Of a stretch of DNA of 64,000 bases, positions 17,379 to 26,444 are shown one piece after another. The DNA is from Atopococcus tabaci DSM 17538. GTDB lineage: Bacteria > Bacillota > Bacilli > Lactobacillales > Carnobacteriaceae_A. Each line of letters opens with the position of its first letter. Position 1 is the first letter of the stretch. The notes beneath the pieces are model-generated. The model made no database searches. It had not been told where the DNA came from and saw only the letters and a program-made list of their open reading frames with translations. Location: NCBI RefSeq assembly GCF_000429585.1, contig NZ_AUCD01000001.1, forward strand, positions 57,007 to 121,006, read 5' to 3'. Both the position numbers and the translations under genes were made by a program.

Positions 17379-18674
17379 GTGGAAAAGATTAGAATTATAG
17401 AAGCAAAAGAGTATGTTGGGAAAGAAGTGAAAATAGGCGGGTGGATCGCCAACAAACGCTCCAGCGGAAAAATCGCATTTTTAGAAATTCGTGACGGGTC
17501 AGCGTATTTCCAAGGCGTTGTAGTGAAAAACGATGTCGGAGAAGAAATCTTCGAAACAGCTAAAAACTTGCATCAAGAGACAGCTGTATGGATTTACGGA
17601 ACCATTCAAGAAGACACACGTTCGAAGTTTGGTTACGAAATTCATGTGAAGAACATTGAAGTGGTGGGCGGCAGTATCGACTACCCAATCACGCCTAAAG
17701 AACACGGAACAGAGTTTTTGATGGATAACCGTCACCTATGGCTCCGTTCTTCCAAGCAACACGCCATCCTACAAATCCGTAACGAAATCATTCGTGCGAC
17801 ATATGAGTTCTTCAATAAAGAAGGATTCATCAAAATCGATCCGCCGATTTTGACAGGAAATTCAGCCGAAAACACGACAGAATTGTTCCATACGGAGTAT
17901 TTTGATCAGGATGCGTACTTGACTCAAAGTGGACAGCTTTACAACGAAGCAGCTGCTATGGCATTCGGAAAAGTCTTTTCATTTGGTCCAACTTTCCGTG
18001 CTGAAAAATCCAAAACCCGCCGCCATTTGATTGAGTTTTGGATGATTGAACCGGAAATGGCCTTTATGGATCAAGATGAAAGTTTGGAAATTCAAGAACA
18101 GTATGTCGCTTACTTGGTGCAAAGCGTTATCGATAACTGCTCTCATGCACTATCTGTATTGGACCGCGATGTTGAATTGTTGAAAAAATACACTGAGCTT
18201 CCGTATCCAAGAATCTCTTATGACGAAGCAGTGAAATTGCTTCAAGAGAACGACTTTGATATCGAATGGGGCGAAGACTTCGGCTCTCCAGAAGAAACGT
18301 TTATTGCCAAACAATATGACAGACCTGTCTTTATCTTGAATTATCCTAAAGCAATCAAACCATTTTACATGAAACCACATCCTGAACGGGAAGATGTTGT
18401 GTTGTGTGCAGACATGATTGCGCCGGAAGGATATGGAGAAATTATCGGCGGAAGCGAACGGGAAGACGATCACGACGCGCTGCTTGAATCCATCAAAGCG
18501 TTTGGATTGACAGTTGAAGACTACCAGTGGTACCTTGACTTAAGAAAATTCGGCAGTGTGCCTCACTCCGGATTCGGCCTTGGATTGGAACGTACCGTCA
18601 CATGGATTGCAGGAACAGAGCATATCCGTGAATCCATTCCATTCCCACGTTTGTTGAACCGTATCTATCCATAA
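17379..18674 (+). CDS. asnS: Asparaginyl-tRNA synthetase
   Basis: A 431-residue class IIb aminoacyl-tRNA synthetase. The N-terminal OB-fold (about residues 10-105, [12 protein letters not shown]) recognises the anticodon. Class II motif 2 ([21 protein letters not shown]) and motif 3 ([12 protein letters not shown]) are complete. The start is taken as GTG 17379, 9 nt after AAAGGAG (17363-17369). This gives the usual length of about 430, whereas the ATG at 17355 precedes the ribosome site. Confidence 0.96.
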   Translation: MEKIRIIEAKEYVGKEVKIGGWIANKRSSGKIAFLEIRDGSAYFQGVVVKNDVGEEIFETAKNLHQETAVWIYGTIQEDTRSKFGYEIHVKNIEVVGGSIDYPITPKEHGTEFLMDNRHLWLRSSKQHAILQIRNEIIRATYEFFNKEGFIKIDPPILTGNSAENTTELFHTEYFDQDAYLTQSGQLYNEAAAMAFGKVFSFGPTFRAEKSKTRRHLIEFWMIEPEMAFMDQDESLEIQEQYVAYLVQSVIDNCSHALSVLDRDVELLKKYTELPYPRISYDEAVKLLQENDFDIEWGEDFGSPEETFIAKQYDRPVFILNYPKAIKPFYMKPHPEREDVVLCADMIAPEGYGEIIGGSEREDDHDALLESIKAFGLTVEDYQWYLDLRKFGSVPHSGFGLGLERTVTWIAGTEHIRESIPFPRLLNRIYP

Positions 18675-18719
18675 AAATTAAATAAAGATTGTTCATCATT
18701 TGATGGAGAATCACACATA

Positions 18720-18766
18720 GGGAGGGGAAAGAAGCAAGAATGCTTTGAGCCCCTTCCTTTATTTTC
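18720..18766 (+). terminator. Probable terminator between asnS and dnaD
   Basis: GGGAGGGG pairs with CCCCTTCC around an inner AAGCA/TGCTT stem, followed by TTTATTTT. Confidence 0.55.
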
Positions 18767-18799
18767 GAGAATGTTTTTACCAGAAAGGATGCACCTAAA

Positions 18800-19510
18800 A
18801 TGGACCACCATCTGCTAATGAAATGGATGCAATCTGGAATGACGGTTGTGCCAACTGTATTACTTGAACACTACCAAAATATCGGCCTGTCAACGGAAGA
18901 ATTCGTCTTACTTGTTCACTTGAAATCTTTTCTCGACAAAGGAGAAACCTTCCCTGATATTGAAGAAATCGCGCAACGAATGGGATTGACTTCAGAGAAA
19001 ACATTTGAGATGATCCATCGGTTGATTCATAAAAAAGTATTGGAAATACAAACCGGTTCGGATGAAGAAGGAAAATCCAAAGACACGTATTCCTTGGATT
19101 TACTGTGGGAAAAGTTGGCTGTCCAATTGACACAACAAACTACAAAGAAAGTCCAACAAGAAGAAGTACACTCAGAAGAGCGGTTGTTTCGGACGTTTGA
19201 AGAAGAATTTGGGCGGCCGCTGTCTCCGATTGAACTTCAAACCATCGGTATGTGGTTGGATGAGGACAAATATCCTCTAGAGCTGATTGAGATGGCTTTG
19301 AGGGAAGCTGTGTTAAATCAAGTCTATAGTTTGAAATATGTAGACCGTATTTTGTTGAACTGGGAAAAGAAAAATATCCGGTCAAAAGCGCAAGTGGAAA
19401 AAGAAAGTCAAAGCTACCGAAACAAAAAAATGGCAGACAATGGACAAAATGATCAACAAAAGCCTACCAAGCCTGTGCCTCTTCACAATTGGCTCGATGA
19501 TGAAAAGTAA
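18800..19510 (+). CDS. dnaD: DNA replication initiation protein DnaD
   Basis: A 236-residue protein with the N-terminal winged-helix oligomerisation domain (about 1-110, GLSTEEFVLLVHLKSF ... IAQRMGLT) and the C-terminal DDBH2 DNA-binding domain (about 130-200, FEEEFGRPLSPIELQTIGMWLDE; the motif continues with YxLK near SLKYVDRIL). DnaD helps DnaA and DnaB load the replicative helicase at oriC and at restart sites. The ATG follows AGAAAGGATG. Only 37 bp separate it from the nth start, consistent with the conserved dnaD-nth pair. Confidence 0.93.
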   Translation: MDHHLLMKWMQSGMTVVPTVLLEHYQNIGLSTEEFVLLVHLKSFLDKGETFPDIEEIAQRMGLTSEKTFEMIHRLIHKKVLEIQTGSDEEGKSKDTYSLDLLWEKLAVQLTQQTTKKVQQEEVHSEERLFRTFEEEFGRPLSPIELQTIGMWLDEDKYPLELIEMALREAVLNQVYSLKYVDRILLNWEKKNIRSKAQVEKESQSYRNKKMADNGQNDQQKPTKPVPLHNWLDDEK

Positions 19511-19547
19511 GGTAAAATGAAAGTGGATGTGTGAAGGAGGAATGCAG

Positions 19548-20195
19548 GTGCAGACAGAAAAACAAGCGCTGTTATCAAATGAAGAGACAGTAAGGGTTAT
19601 AGAGGCTATGGGACGGATGTTTCCAGAAGCCAAAGCGGAGCTGACACACAACAATCCTTTCGAATTATTGATTGCGGTTATTTTGAGTGCACAGACGACG
19701 GATGTGGCGGTGAACAAGGTGACGCCTCAGCTGTTTGCTGCGTATCCAACGCCTCAGAAATTAATGGATGCTCCAATTGATGATGTGATGAGTAAGATCA
19801 AGACGATTGGGTTGTACCGGAATAAAGCAAAATACATCAAATCATGTGCCAGAGATCTTGTGGAAAAGTTTGGCGGAGAAGTACCGAGGACGAGAAAAGA
19901 GCTGGAAAGTTTGCCGGGAGTTGGCAGAAAGACAGCGAATGTCGTCATGAGTGTAGCTTTTGAAGAACCCGCAATTGCTGTTGATACGCACGTAGAACGT
20001 GTCACTAAGAGATTGCACATTTGCCCAGAAGAAGCAACAGTGAAGCAAGTAGAAGAAATCTTGATGGAGAAATTGCCGAAAGACCTTTGGAGTATTGCCC
20101 ACCACCGCTTAATTTTTTTCGGACGCTACCAGTGTCCGGCACGCACGCACAATCACGCTGAATGCGTGCAGCGGTTAAAAGACAATATGGTGTAA
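19548..20195 (+). CDS. nth: Endonuclease III lacking two FeS-cluster cysteines
   Basis: A 215-residue HhH-GPD DNA glycosylase/AP lyase for oxidised pyrimidines. The helix-hairpin-helix (LPGVGRKTANVV) carries the catalytic Lys128, and Asp146 (AVDTHVERV) is present. The usual C-terminal C-x6-C-x2-C-x5-C iron-sulphur motif is degenerate: only Cys196 and Cys206 remain, while the second and fourth positions are His203 and Asp212, and the chain stops shortly after. A [4Fe-4S] cluster is therefore unlikely. The GTG at 19548 lies 7 nt after AAGGAGG (19534-19540); an ATG at 19542 is the alternative. Confidence 0.92.
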   Translation: MQTEKQALLSNEETVRVIEAMGRMFPEAKAELTHNNPFELLIAVILSAQTTDVAVNKVTPQLFAAYPTPQKLMDAPIDDVMSKIKTIGLYRNKAKYIKSCARDLVEKFGGEVPRTRKELESLPGVGRKTANVVMSVAFEEPAIAVDTHVERVTKRLHICPEEATVKQVEEILMEKLPKDLWSIAHHRLIFFGRYQCPARTHNHAECVQRLKDNMV

Positions 20196-20198
20196 ATT

Positions 20199-20236
20199 AA
20201 AAATGCCAGCCGATAAGTCAATCGGCTGGCATTTTT
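20199..20236. terminator. Bidirectional terminator between nth and ponA
   Basis: A 16-bp perfect stem, AAAAATGCCAGCCGAT with its complement, with T runs in both directions, between the convergent nth and ponA genes. Confidence 0.93.
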
Positions 20237-20252
20237 GCGTTTTTTAACTTGA

Positions 20253-23006
20253 TTATTCTTCATCATCGTTTCGTGGAAGACGATTAGAGGAAGCCGAGTC
20301 TTTACGGTTCGAACTATTGGAGACTGCTTCTGTGCCGTTTCCACTGTCGGTGTTTGCCTGAGAAGATGCAGAAGAGGAGGTATCCTCTTCTGGCTCCTCC
20401 TCATTCTCATTTCCTTGTTCGGACGTATCTTCGCTAGACGTGTCGCTGCCGTTATCTTGGCTGGTGTCTTCCGTAGTATCCTCTTCAGATGTGTCTTCAG
20501 TCGTATCTTCAGTCGTATCGGATGTATCTTCCGATGTATCGGAGGTATCGGCTGAGTCAGCCGTGTCTGTCGTATCGGTTGTGTCCTCTTCCTCCGGCTC
20601 TTCTTCAGGATCTTCTTCCTCTTCTCCCCCTGGGATAGAGACCGTTGTAGAGATGGAAGGACTTGTGTTTCCGAACGCTTCAACTGCGAGAGTGACTGTC
20701 AGATCCTCACCTGGAGCAGGGGAGGAGTACACGTAGCTGGTTTCATCGGTTGTGATAGTTTCTCCACCAACGTTCAATACGTAAGAAGGAGTGGCGTCCT
20801 CCAATGAGTACTCATCCCATTGGATATTGACGGCGTCTGCATCTGCATCGAAAGACGCACTCAAACCAGTCGGAGCCGCTAAGTCCACTCCGAAAGCAGT
20901 GGAACGCTCAGTTGGTTCGGTTCCTTTCACGAAAAGTTCTGTGACAATGGCACTGCTTGGTGTATTTGGACCTGGAAGAGCGGCCGGCATCGAACCGTCT
21001 TCTACGCCAACTTCCACTACTGAAGAAGGTTTCGTCCAATCGTTGTTTTCAACGGACTGGGACACGTAACTCATCAACTCACGGTAGATGTAACGCGGCA
21101 ATTGACGGGTTCCGTTGCTAAAGCTCAAATAGTTGCCTTCTTCAAATTGATGATCGTATCCCACCCAAACCGAAATAGAATAATTAGGCGAATATCCTGC
21201 GAACCAAGAGTCGGGTACGCCTCCGGAAGGGATGTTGTATTCTTCTCGTTCTTGACGGGTATAGTTTGTTGTCCCAGTTTTCCCTGCATGTGGCAGGCCT
21301 GGAATGGCTAAAGATTCACCGTAATAATCAATAACGTCTTTCAACATATCCGTTACCATATACGCTGTGTAATCGGACATTGCTCGGTTGGTTTCAGGAG
21401 TCAAGTCCAGTTCTTGTCCATCGCGCATCACCACTTTGCTGACGGCATATGGTTCTGTGTAATGCCCGCCATTAGCGAAGGAGGCATAAGCAGCAGCAGC
21501 TTGAAGAGGTGTCAAGTCTCCATTAAAAGCATTTTGCTCTACTAAATAGTCTACGTCTTCTCGAGCATTTAAGTCATCGATGCCAAGGTTCTCAAGGAAC
21601 TTGGCGGAATTCTCCATTCCTACATCTTCAAAAATTTTATAAGTAGGAATATTTCGGGAGTCTACTAAAGCTTCCCGCATCGACATTTGACCTTTGTAAC
21701 TATTGTCATAGTTGGAGAAACTTTGACCGTTTGAAAAAGTATAAGGTTCATCTATTACTTGATGGTACGTTGAGTATTGCAAGTACTCTATAGCCGGCCC
21801 ATAAGTCGTTAAAGGCTTAACGACAGAACCTGCAGGCTGTGTAGCTTCGGTTGCGCGGTTAAGAGTCAGCTGTCCATCTTGATTGCGGCCACCGCCGAGT
21901 GCTTTAATCTGACCGGTTTCTGCATCTACCATAGAAACAGCAGCCTGAATTTCTTCATCCGGGAATTGAACGTATTCATCTGAGTGTAAAATATCATATA
22001 CCCGTTGTTGAGCGTCCATGTCGATATTGGTGTGAATGGTCAATCCGGCTGTATAAGGGTCTAACCCAGTTTTTTCGTTGATTTCTTCCAGTACTTGCTT
22101 GATGTATCCATCGTACACCATGTGATTGGTATCTTCATCAGAATGGTCAACAAGCCCTTCAGTGATTGGGACTTCCATTGCGGCTTGGGCTTCTTCATGG
22201 CTGATGGTTTCATTTTCCGCCATCATATATAAAACTGTGTCGCGTCGAGTTTTGGCGCGTTCAGGGTTTCTGTACGGATTGTAAGCATTTGGCGCTTGAG
22301 GCATCCCGGCAAGGAGAGCGGCTTCGTGCAGCTCGAGTTCGCTGATGTGTTTGCCGTAATAATATTCGCTCGCGGTTCCCATTCCGTACACGTTTCCTGC
22401 CATATGAACTTTATTGATGTACAGAGTCAAAATTTGTTCTTTGGAAAGTTCCTGCTCCAATTGAACAGAGAGCCATGCTTCCTGTGCTTTCCGTTCCAGC
22501 GTTTGATCTTCCTGCTTCGTAGAGAAGACGGACAGTTTGACCAGCTGTTGGGTTATGGTGCTTCCGCCTTCTGAACCGAACCCATCGGTCAAGTTGGCGA
22601 CGACAGCTCCACCGATTCGGATAGGGTCTACACCAATATGGCTGTAGAAACGTTGGTCTTCTACAGAAATAATTGCATCTTCTAAAACTTGAGGAATCTC
22701 CTCGTGGGTAACAGATATGCGATTTTCACCGCCAAAGGTATAAAATTCTTCCCCGTTTTGGTCAAGTACGATAGAAGGGAAGGTACCTACAAGATCTTCT
22801 CGAGTTATTTCAGGAGCGTCCGATGCATAATACACAAACAATCCGGCTCCGAAAAGAAAACCTACTGCCAATAAAGCCATTAAACTGAAAAAGATTTTTT
22901 TCCAAAGGGGGCGTTTATTTTTTTTCGGTTTCTTTGTTTTTTTTCGATTGGTACTATTTTTTGATTTGCGTTTACTGACGCGTGACATTTCCTCATTAGT
23001 TGGCAT
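20253..23006 (-). CDS. ponA: Class A penicillin-binding protein (PBP1A)
   Basis: A 917-residue bifunctional peptidoglycan synthase. A Lys-rich cytoplasmic N-terminus precedes one membrane anchor (about 37-60). The GT51 glycosyltransferase has Glu116 (VEDQRFYSHIGVD) and GGSTITQQLVK. The transpeptidase shows S394xxK397 (GSVVKP), S450-R-N452 and K576-T-G578. A fibronectin III-like domain follows (about 710-794). The final 123 residues (nt 20256-20624) are an unstructured Asp/Glu/Ser/Thr-rich tail. Start: AAAGGAG in the recU 3' end lies 12 nt before this ATG; an ATG six codons further in is possible. recU and ponA form a two-gene unit with a 3-bp gap, as in Bacillus, and gpsB, whose product regulates PBP1 in related species, lies nearby. 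Confidence 0.95.
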   Translation of the reverse strand: MPTNEEMSRVSKRKSKNSTNRKKTKKPKKNKRPLWKKIFFSLMALLAVGFLFGAGLFVYYASDAPEITREDLVGTFPSIVLDQNGEEFYTFGGENRISVTHEEIPQVLEDAIISVEDQRFYSHIGVDPIRIGGAVVANLTDGFGSEGGSTITQQLVKLSVFSTKQEDQTLERKAQEAWLSVQLEQELSKEQILTLYINKVHMAGNVYGMGTASEYYYGKHISELELHEAALLAGMPQAPNAYNPYRNPERAKTRRDTVLYMMAENETISHEEAQAAMEVPITEGLVDHSDEDTNHMVYDGYIKQVLEEINEKTGLDPYTAGLTIHTNIDMDAQQRVYDILHSDEYVQFPDEEIQAAVSMVDAETGQIKALGGGRNQDGQLTLNRATEATQPAGSVVKPLTTYGPAIEYLQYSTYHQVIDEPYTFSNGQSFSNYDNSYKGQMSMREALVDSRNIPTYKIFEDVGMENSAKFLENLGIDDLNAREDVDYLVEQNAFNGDLTPLQAAAAYASFANGGHYTEPYAVSKVVMRDGQELDLTPETNRAMSDYTAYMVTDMLKDVIDYYGESLAIPGLPHAGKTGTTNYTRQEREEYNIPSGGVPDSWFAGYSPNYSISVWVGYDHQFEEGNYLSFSNGTRQLPRYIYRELMSYVSQSVENNDWTKPSSVVEVGVEDGSMPAALPGPNTPSSAIVTELFVKGTEPTERSTAFGVDLAAPTGLSASFDADADAVNIQWDEYSLEDATPSYVLNVGGETITTDETSYVYSSPAPGEDLTVTLAVEAFGNTSPSISTTVSIPGGEEEEDPEEEPEEEDTTDTTDTADSADTSDTSEDTSDTTEDTTEDTSEEDTTEDTSQDNGSDTSSEDTSEQGNENEEEPEEDTSSSASSQANTDSGNGTEAVSNSSNRKDSASSNRLPRNDDEE

Positions 23007-23009
23007 GTT

Positions 23010-23654
23010 TCACTCGTGCTCCTTTTCTTTGTCTGCTTCTTTTCTTTTTATTATTTCCTCTACTGCATCCAGATAAGGAATGCGTGGAGAAAATCCATAC
23101 TGTATTTCATAACAAGATTGTTCAATTTCCGAGAAAGGAATCGATTTTCTTCCATTCTTTTTTTTGTTGTCCCAAAAGAGAATGAGTTGTTCCGCCTCCA
23201 ATAAAAAAAGACGATTCAAAGTAGAGAACCGAAGAATGACAAAACATATTCCCCCATGGGCAATACATTGCCTCATGTGTTCCACTTGGTGTTCGTGAAA
23301 GTTCTTTAGTGGAAAGGATGTTTTATTCTTAGTTTCTTTAGCTTCAAAGTCAATATAATAACCTTTATATAATCCATTGTAGTCGGTGGTTGAAGCTGTT
23401 TTGTAGTACGCTTCCGTAATGACAGCCGCGCTTCTTTTTGGGTAATTCACTTTGACTACTTGGATAGGAATGGGCTTCTTGTGAATGACAGCGATGTTCT
23501 TTGTTCGGTAGGTGTCGTTGCTTTGATTGATCTCTTCCTCCAACGTCATGCCTCGATTGCTAAAGGAAGGCTTTTTTTTAGCAAGTCGCATTTTTTCCGT
23601 ATTTGCGTTACTATTTGAACGATAAGGCAGACCGCCTGGATATTTTATACTCAA
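23010..23654 (-). CDS. recU: Holliday junction resolvase RecU
   Basis: A 214-residue Holliday-junction endonuclease of the RecU family. The basic N-terminal region, the NRGMTLEEEINQSN motif, the catalytic TTDYNGLYKGYYIDFEAKETK segment with its acidic/Lys triad, and the FPLKNFHEHQ motif are all present. The likely start is TTG at 23654: AGGAGAG lies 9 nt upstream and no in-frame ATG or GTG fits. RecU resolves recombination junctions in Gram-positives in place of RuvC. It is transcribed divergently from ypsA. Confidence 0.95.
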   Translation of the reverse strand: MSIKYPGGLPYRSNSNANTEKMRLAKKKPSFSNRGMTLEEEINQSNDTYRTKNIAVIHKKPIPIQVVKVNYPKRSAAVITEAYYKTASTTDYNGLYKGYYIDFEAKETKNKTSFPLKNFHEHQVEHMRQCIAHGGICFVILRFSTLNRLFLLEAEQLILFWDNKKKNGRKSIPFSEIEQSCYEIQYGFSPRIPYLDAVEEIIKRKEADKEKEHE

Positions 23655-23680
23655 TTGGCATCACTCTCCTAGGCTTACTT

Positions 23681-23709
23681 ATTATACCAAAACGAATCAC
23701 ATATGGGAA
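23681..23709 (-). promoter_or_regulatory. Promoter of recU-ponA
   Basis: On the minus strand, TGgTATAAT (-10 at 23686-23681 with the TG extension) and a weak TTCCCA -35 at 23709-23704, with a 17-bp spacer. Confidence 0.65.
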
Positions 23710-23725
23710 AGGTGTATAAAATTTT

Positions 23726-24277
23726 ATGAAAAACTTATACGTCAGCGGCTATCGTTCTTACGAGTTGAGTGTATTTAAACCGAATGACCCCAAGCTTTCA
23801 TTCATCAAGAAATGTTTGAAAGATTCATTAATCAGACACATTGAAAATGGTCTGGAGTGGGTGTTGATCGGGGGACAACTTGGCGCAGAGATATGGGCGG
23901 CCGAAGTAGCATTTGATTTGAAAGAAGAGTACCCCGAGTTAAAAGTGGGTGTTTTGTTTCCGTTTTACAAATACGGCGAAAAATGGAACGAAACCAACCG
24001 TCAATTATTGGAACAAGTCAAAGCCCAGGCTGATTTTGTGGAGTACACATCTCATCGGCCTTACCAATCTCCCCGTCAATTAAAAGCAAATAAGGAGTTC
24101 TTATTGAAACACAGTGACGGCGCACTCATGTTGTATGATCCAGAATTTGAAGGCAAACCCAAATATCTCTATCGCATGATACAGGAAAAACAGGAAAAAG
24201 CAACTTATCCGTTGGAGTTGATCACCTTCGAAACACTTCAAGAAAGTGTGTACGAGCAACAAGATCCATTTTTCTAA
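23726..24277 (+). CDS. ypsA: YpsA-family protein (DUF1273, SLOG superfamily)
   Basis: A 183-residue protein of the YpsA family. The N-terminal MKNLYVSGYRSYELSVF and the Gly-rich WVLIGGQLGAEIWAAEVA loop are the nucleotide-binding signatures that place it in the SLOG/DprA-like Rossmann superfamily. Its ligand is not known. In B. subtilis and S. aureus the family has been linked to cell division when overproduced. It lies in the conserved recU-ypsA-gpsB-rnpB-ypsC order. GAAAGGTG is the probable ribosome site. Confidence 0.9.
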   Translation: MKNLYVSGYRSYELSVFKPNDPKLSFIKKCLKDSLIRHIENGLEWVLIGGQLGAEIWAAEVAFDLKEEYPELKVGVLFPFYKYGEKWNETNRQLLEQVKAQADFVEYTSHRPYQSPRQLKANKEFLLKHSDGALMLYDPEFEGKPKYLYRMIQEKQEKATYPLELITFETLQESVYEQQDPFF

Positions 24278-24341
24278 GGAACAGGAGCATGCACTCGCTT
24301 TTTACAAGGGAGAGAATCCTATTTTGTTTTTGCACATTCTT

Positions 24342-24350
24342 TGCTATACT
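24342..24350 (+). promoter_or_regulatory. Extended -10 promoter of gpsB
   Basis: TGcTATACT (24342-24350), about 60 nt upstream of the gpsB start. Confidence 0.6.
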
Positions 24351-24412
24351 TAACATTGAAGCCTACAGAAAGATTTAAACCAACAATTAATTTAATTAAA
24401 AGAGGTGCAGTA

Positions 24413-24730
24413 ATGGCGAACCGTGAATTGACACCAAAAGACATATTGGAAAAAGATTTTAAAACAAGCATGCGAGGATACAATCCAACAGAAGTAGATG
24501 AATTTTTGGACATTGTGATCCGTGACTATGAGTCCTTTTCAAGTGAAATCAACCATTTAAAAACAGAAAACCAACGTCTGATGACCAAGGTGGATGAATT
24601 GGCGAAACAAAGTCAAGCTTCTCCTTCTTCAAGCGGTCAAGGTGCAACAACAGTGACTAATTTCGATATTTTGAAACGGTTGTCCAACTTGGAACGACAC
24701 GTATTTGGTTCTAAATTAAATGACGAGTAA
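24413..24730 (+). CDS. gpsB: Cell cycle protein GpsB
   Basis: A 105-residue DivIVA-like coiled-coil protein. The membrane-associating N-terminal domain shows [30 protein letters not shown]; it is followed by a coiled coil (about 30-70), a Ser/Gln linker and the C-terminal [16 protein letters not shown] trimerisation segment. GpsB docks onto the cytoplasmic N-terminus of PBP1A and coordinates wall synthesis with division. The ATG at 24413 follows AGAGGTGC; the upstream ATG (24341) lies before the promoter. Confidence 0.96.
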   Translation: MANRELTPKDILEKDFKTSMRGYNPTEVDEFLDIVIRDYESFSSEINHLKTENQRLMTKVDELAKQSQASPSSSGQGATTVTNFDILKRLSNLERHVFGSKLNDE

Positions 24731-24731
24731 A

Positions 24732-24750
24732 GCTTCCTTACATTAAGGAA
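24732..24750 (+). repeat. Perfect inverted repeat between gpsB and the rnpB promoter
   Basis: CTTCCTTA and TAAGGAAG form an 8-bp stem with a CAT loop just after the gpsB stop. There is no T tract. It could be a 3' mRNA-stabilising hairpin or a weak terminator. Confidence 0.5.
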
Positions 24751-24754
24751 GAAG

Positions 24755-24783
24755 TTTACATTTTGGAGAAATCGTGATACAAT
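24755..24783 (+). promoter_or_regulatory. Promoter of rnpB
   Basis: TTTACA (24755-24760), 17-bp spacer, TACAAT (24778-24783), with TGa at 24775-24777. A strong arrangement ending about 14 nt before the RNA. Confidence 0.8.
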
Positions 24784-24796
24784 AATCCAGAAAAAA

Positions 24797-25180
24797 GAAG
24801 GCGAATCACGGATAATCGCGGCTTTTTAAAGCTGAGGAAAGTCCATGCTCGCACAAGCTGAGATGCTTGTAGTGTTCGTGCTCAGCGAAACAATAAGCTG
24901 GGGCCTTCATCGTGGATGAAGTGACGGCAGAAAAAAGGGCTAAGGCGCCAGCTATGCCCGAGTATTCTTGAAAGTGCCACAGTGACGAAGCAGAACTGGA
25001 AACAGTGCTGGTGGAACGCGGTAAACCCCTCGAGCGAGCAACCCAAACGAATGGTAGGGGCACTTTTTCTTCGGAATTCAACGAAAGAAAGAGGCAGGAA
25101 ACTGCAGACAGATGATTATCTAGGGGTTTGGGTCCTGAACCAAACTCTAGACAGAACATGGCTTACAGTGATTTGCCTTT
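24797..25180 (+). ncRNA. rnpB: RNase P RNA, Bacillus class B
   Basis: The catalytic RNA of RNase P, which cuts 5' leaders from pre-tRNA. The class B signature is clear: GAGGAAAGTCCATGCTCGCA, CTTGAAAGTGCCACAGTGACG, GTGGAACGCGGTAAACCCCT, CGAGCGAGCAACCCAAA, GGTAGGGGCA and the terminal ACATGGCTTACAG. P1 is formed by AAGGCGAATCAC (24798-24809) with GTGATTTGCCTT (25168-25179). It is about 384 nt, a normal length. It lies between gpsB and ypsC, as in Bacillus. Confidence 0.97.
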
Positions 25181-25184
25181 CAGG

Positions 25185-25218
25185 AAGCCCTCCTGTTTCA
25201 GGAGGGCTTTTATTTTTC
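25185..25218 (+). terminator. Intrinsic terminator of rnpB
   Basis: AAGCCCTCCTG (25185-25195) pairs with CAGGAGGGCTT (25199-25209), followed by a T run. Confidence 0.93.
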
Positions 25219-25293
25219 AAAAAAATGGGATTTATATGATAATAAAAAGTAGCGGATAAGGGATGAAAACCTTAAAACGAAAGGAAGCAAAAT

Positions 25294-26436
25294 ATGACCA
25301 CTTACGATTTATTGGCCACATGCGCAAGCGGAATTGAAGCATTGGTGGGAAAAGAATTAAAAGATTTAGGATATGAAACGCAAGTGGAGAACGGTCGGGT
25401 ACGCTTTTCGGGAGAGTTGAAAGACATTGCGCGCACCAACTTATGGCTGCGGACCGCAGACCGAGTAAAGATCATCATCGGCGAATTCGAAGCGAAAACG
25501 TTTGACGAATTATTTGAAAAAACCAAAGCATTGCCGTGGGATGCCTATTTGCCACTGGATGCGGAGTTCCCGGTTTCTGGAAAGTCTCACAAATCCACTT
25601 TGTACAGTGTTCCAGATTGTCAGGCGATCACGAAAAAAGCGATTGTGGATAAATTAAGTACTGTTTATCACAGAAGAGGGCGCCTGCCGGAAACAGGAGC
25701 GAAGTACCCCATTGAGGTGGCAATCTTGAAAGACAAAGTATTGCTGACGATGGATACAACAGGTCCAAGTTTGTTCAAAAGAGGGTACCGTACCGAAAAA
25801 GGTGGTGCGCCGTTAAAAGAAAATATGGCAGCTGCTCTGGTGATGTTGACCAACTGGCGGAAAGACCGTCCGTTCCATGATCCAACATGCGGTTCAGGCA
25901 CCATTCCGATTGAAGCGGCATTAATTGGACACAATATTGCTCCAGGGTTCAACCGCTCTTTCTTATCTGAAGATTGGGATTGGTTTGATGAAGCCATCTG
26001 GGAAGAAGTGCGGACAGAAGCGGAGGCGGAAGCAGATTATGATGTGGAGCTCAACATCACAGGAACCGATATCGATCACCGCATGATTGAAATCGCCAAA
26101 AGAAATGCTGTAGAAGCAGGACTGGGCGACACCATCCAGTTTAAGCAGATGCAGCTTGCCGACTTCACGACAGAGGAAGAGTATGGCGTGATTGTTGCGA
26201 ACCCGCCTTACGGAGAACGACTTTTGGATAAAGAACAAGCCTTTGAGCTGTACAAGCAAATGGGGGAAGTGTTCCGTCCATTGGAAACTTGGAGCAAGTA
26301 CATCTTGACCAGTGATCTGGACTTTGAAGAACACTATGGCCAAAAAGCAACGAAGAAAAGAAAACTATACAATGGTTACCTCCGTACGGATTACTTCCAG
26401 TACTGGGGCAAGCGTCCACCAAGAAAAAATAATTAA
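25294..26436 (+). CDS. ypsC: THUMP-domain rRNA guanine-N2 methyltransferase family protein YpsC
   Basis: A 380-residue class I SAM-dependent RNA methyltransferase. The N-terminal ferredoxin-like and THUMP region (about 1-160) binds RNA. The Rossmann catalytic part has DPTCGSGTIPIEAA as the SAM-binding motif I, GTDIDHRMIEIAK, and NPPYGERL as the (N/D)PPY catalytic motif IV of amino-group methylation. It resembles the N-terminal half of E. coli RlmL, which makes m2G2445 in 23S rRNA; the exact site here is not proven. AAAGGAAG precedes the ATG. Confidence 0.9.
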   Translation: MTTYDLLATCASGIEALVGKELKDLGYETQVENGRVRFSGELKDIARTNLWLRTADRVKIIIGEFEAKTFDELFEKTKALPWDAYLPLDAEFPVSGKSHKSTLYSVPDCQAITKKAIVDKLSTVYHRRGRLPETGAKYPIEVAILKDKVLLTMDTTGPSLFKRGYRTEKGGAPLKENMAAALVMLTNWRKDRPFHDPTCGSGTIPIEAALIGHNIAPGFNRSFLSEDWDWFDEAIWEEVRTEAEAEADYDVELNITGTDIDHRMIEIAKRNAVEAGLGDTIQFKQMQLADFTTEEEYGVIVANPPYGERLLDKEQAFELYKQMGEVFRPLETWSKYILTSDLDFEEHYGQKATKKRKLYNGYLRTDYFQYWGKRPPRKNN

Positions 26437-26444
26437 ATCCATTA

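Noticed and set aside
20440..20600. Short repeated units resembling an array
   Set aside because: They encode the repetitive acidic tail of PBP1A; repeats are short, imperfect and in frame, with no spacers as in CRISPR.
24982..25239. Plus-strand open frame of 85 codons
   Set aside because: It lies inside RNase P RNA and its terminator, which explain the sequence fully.
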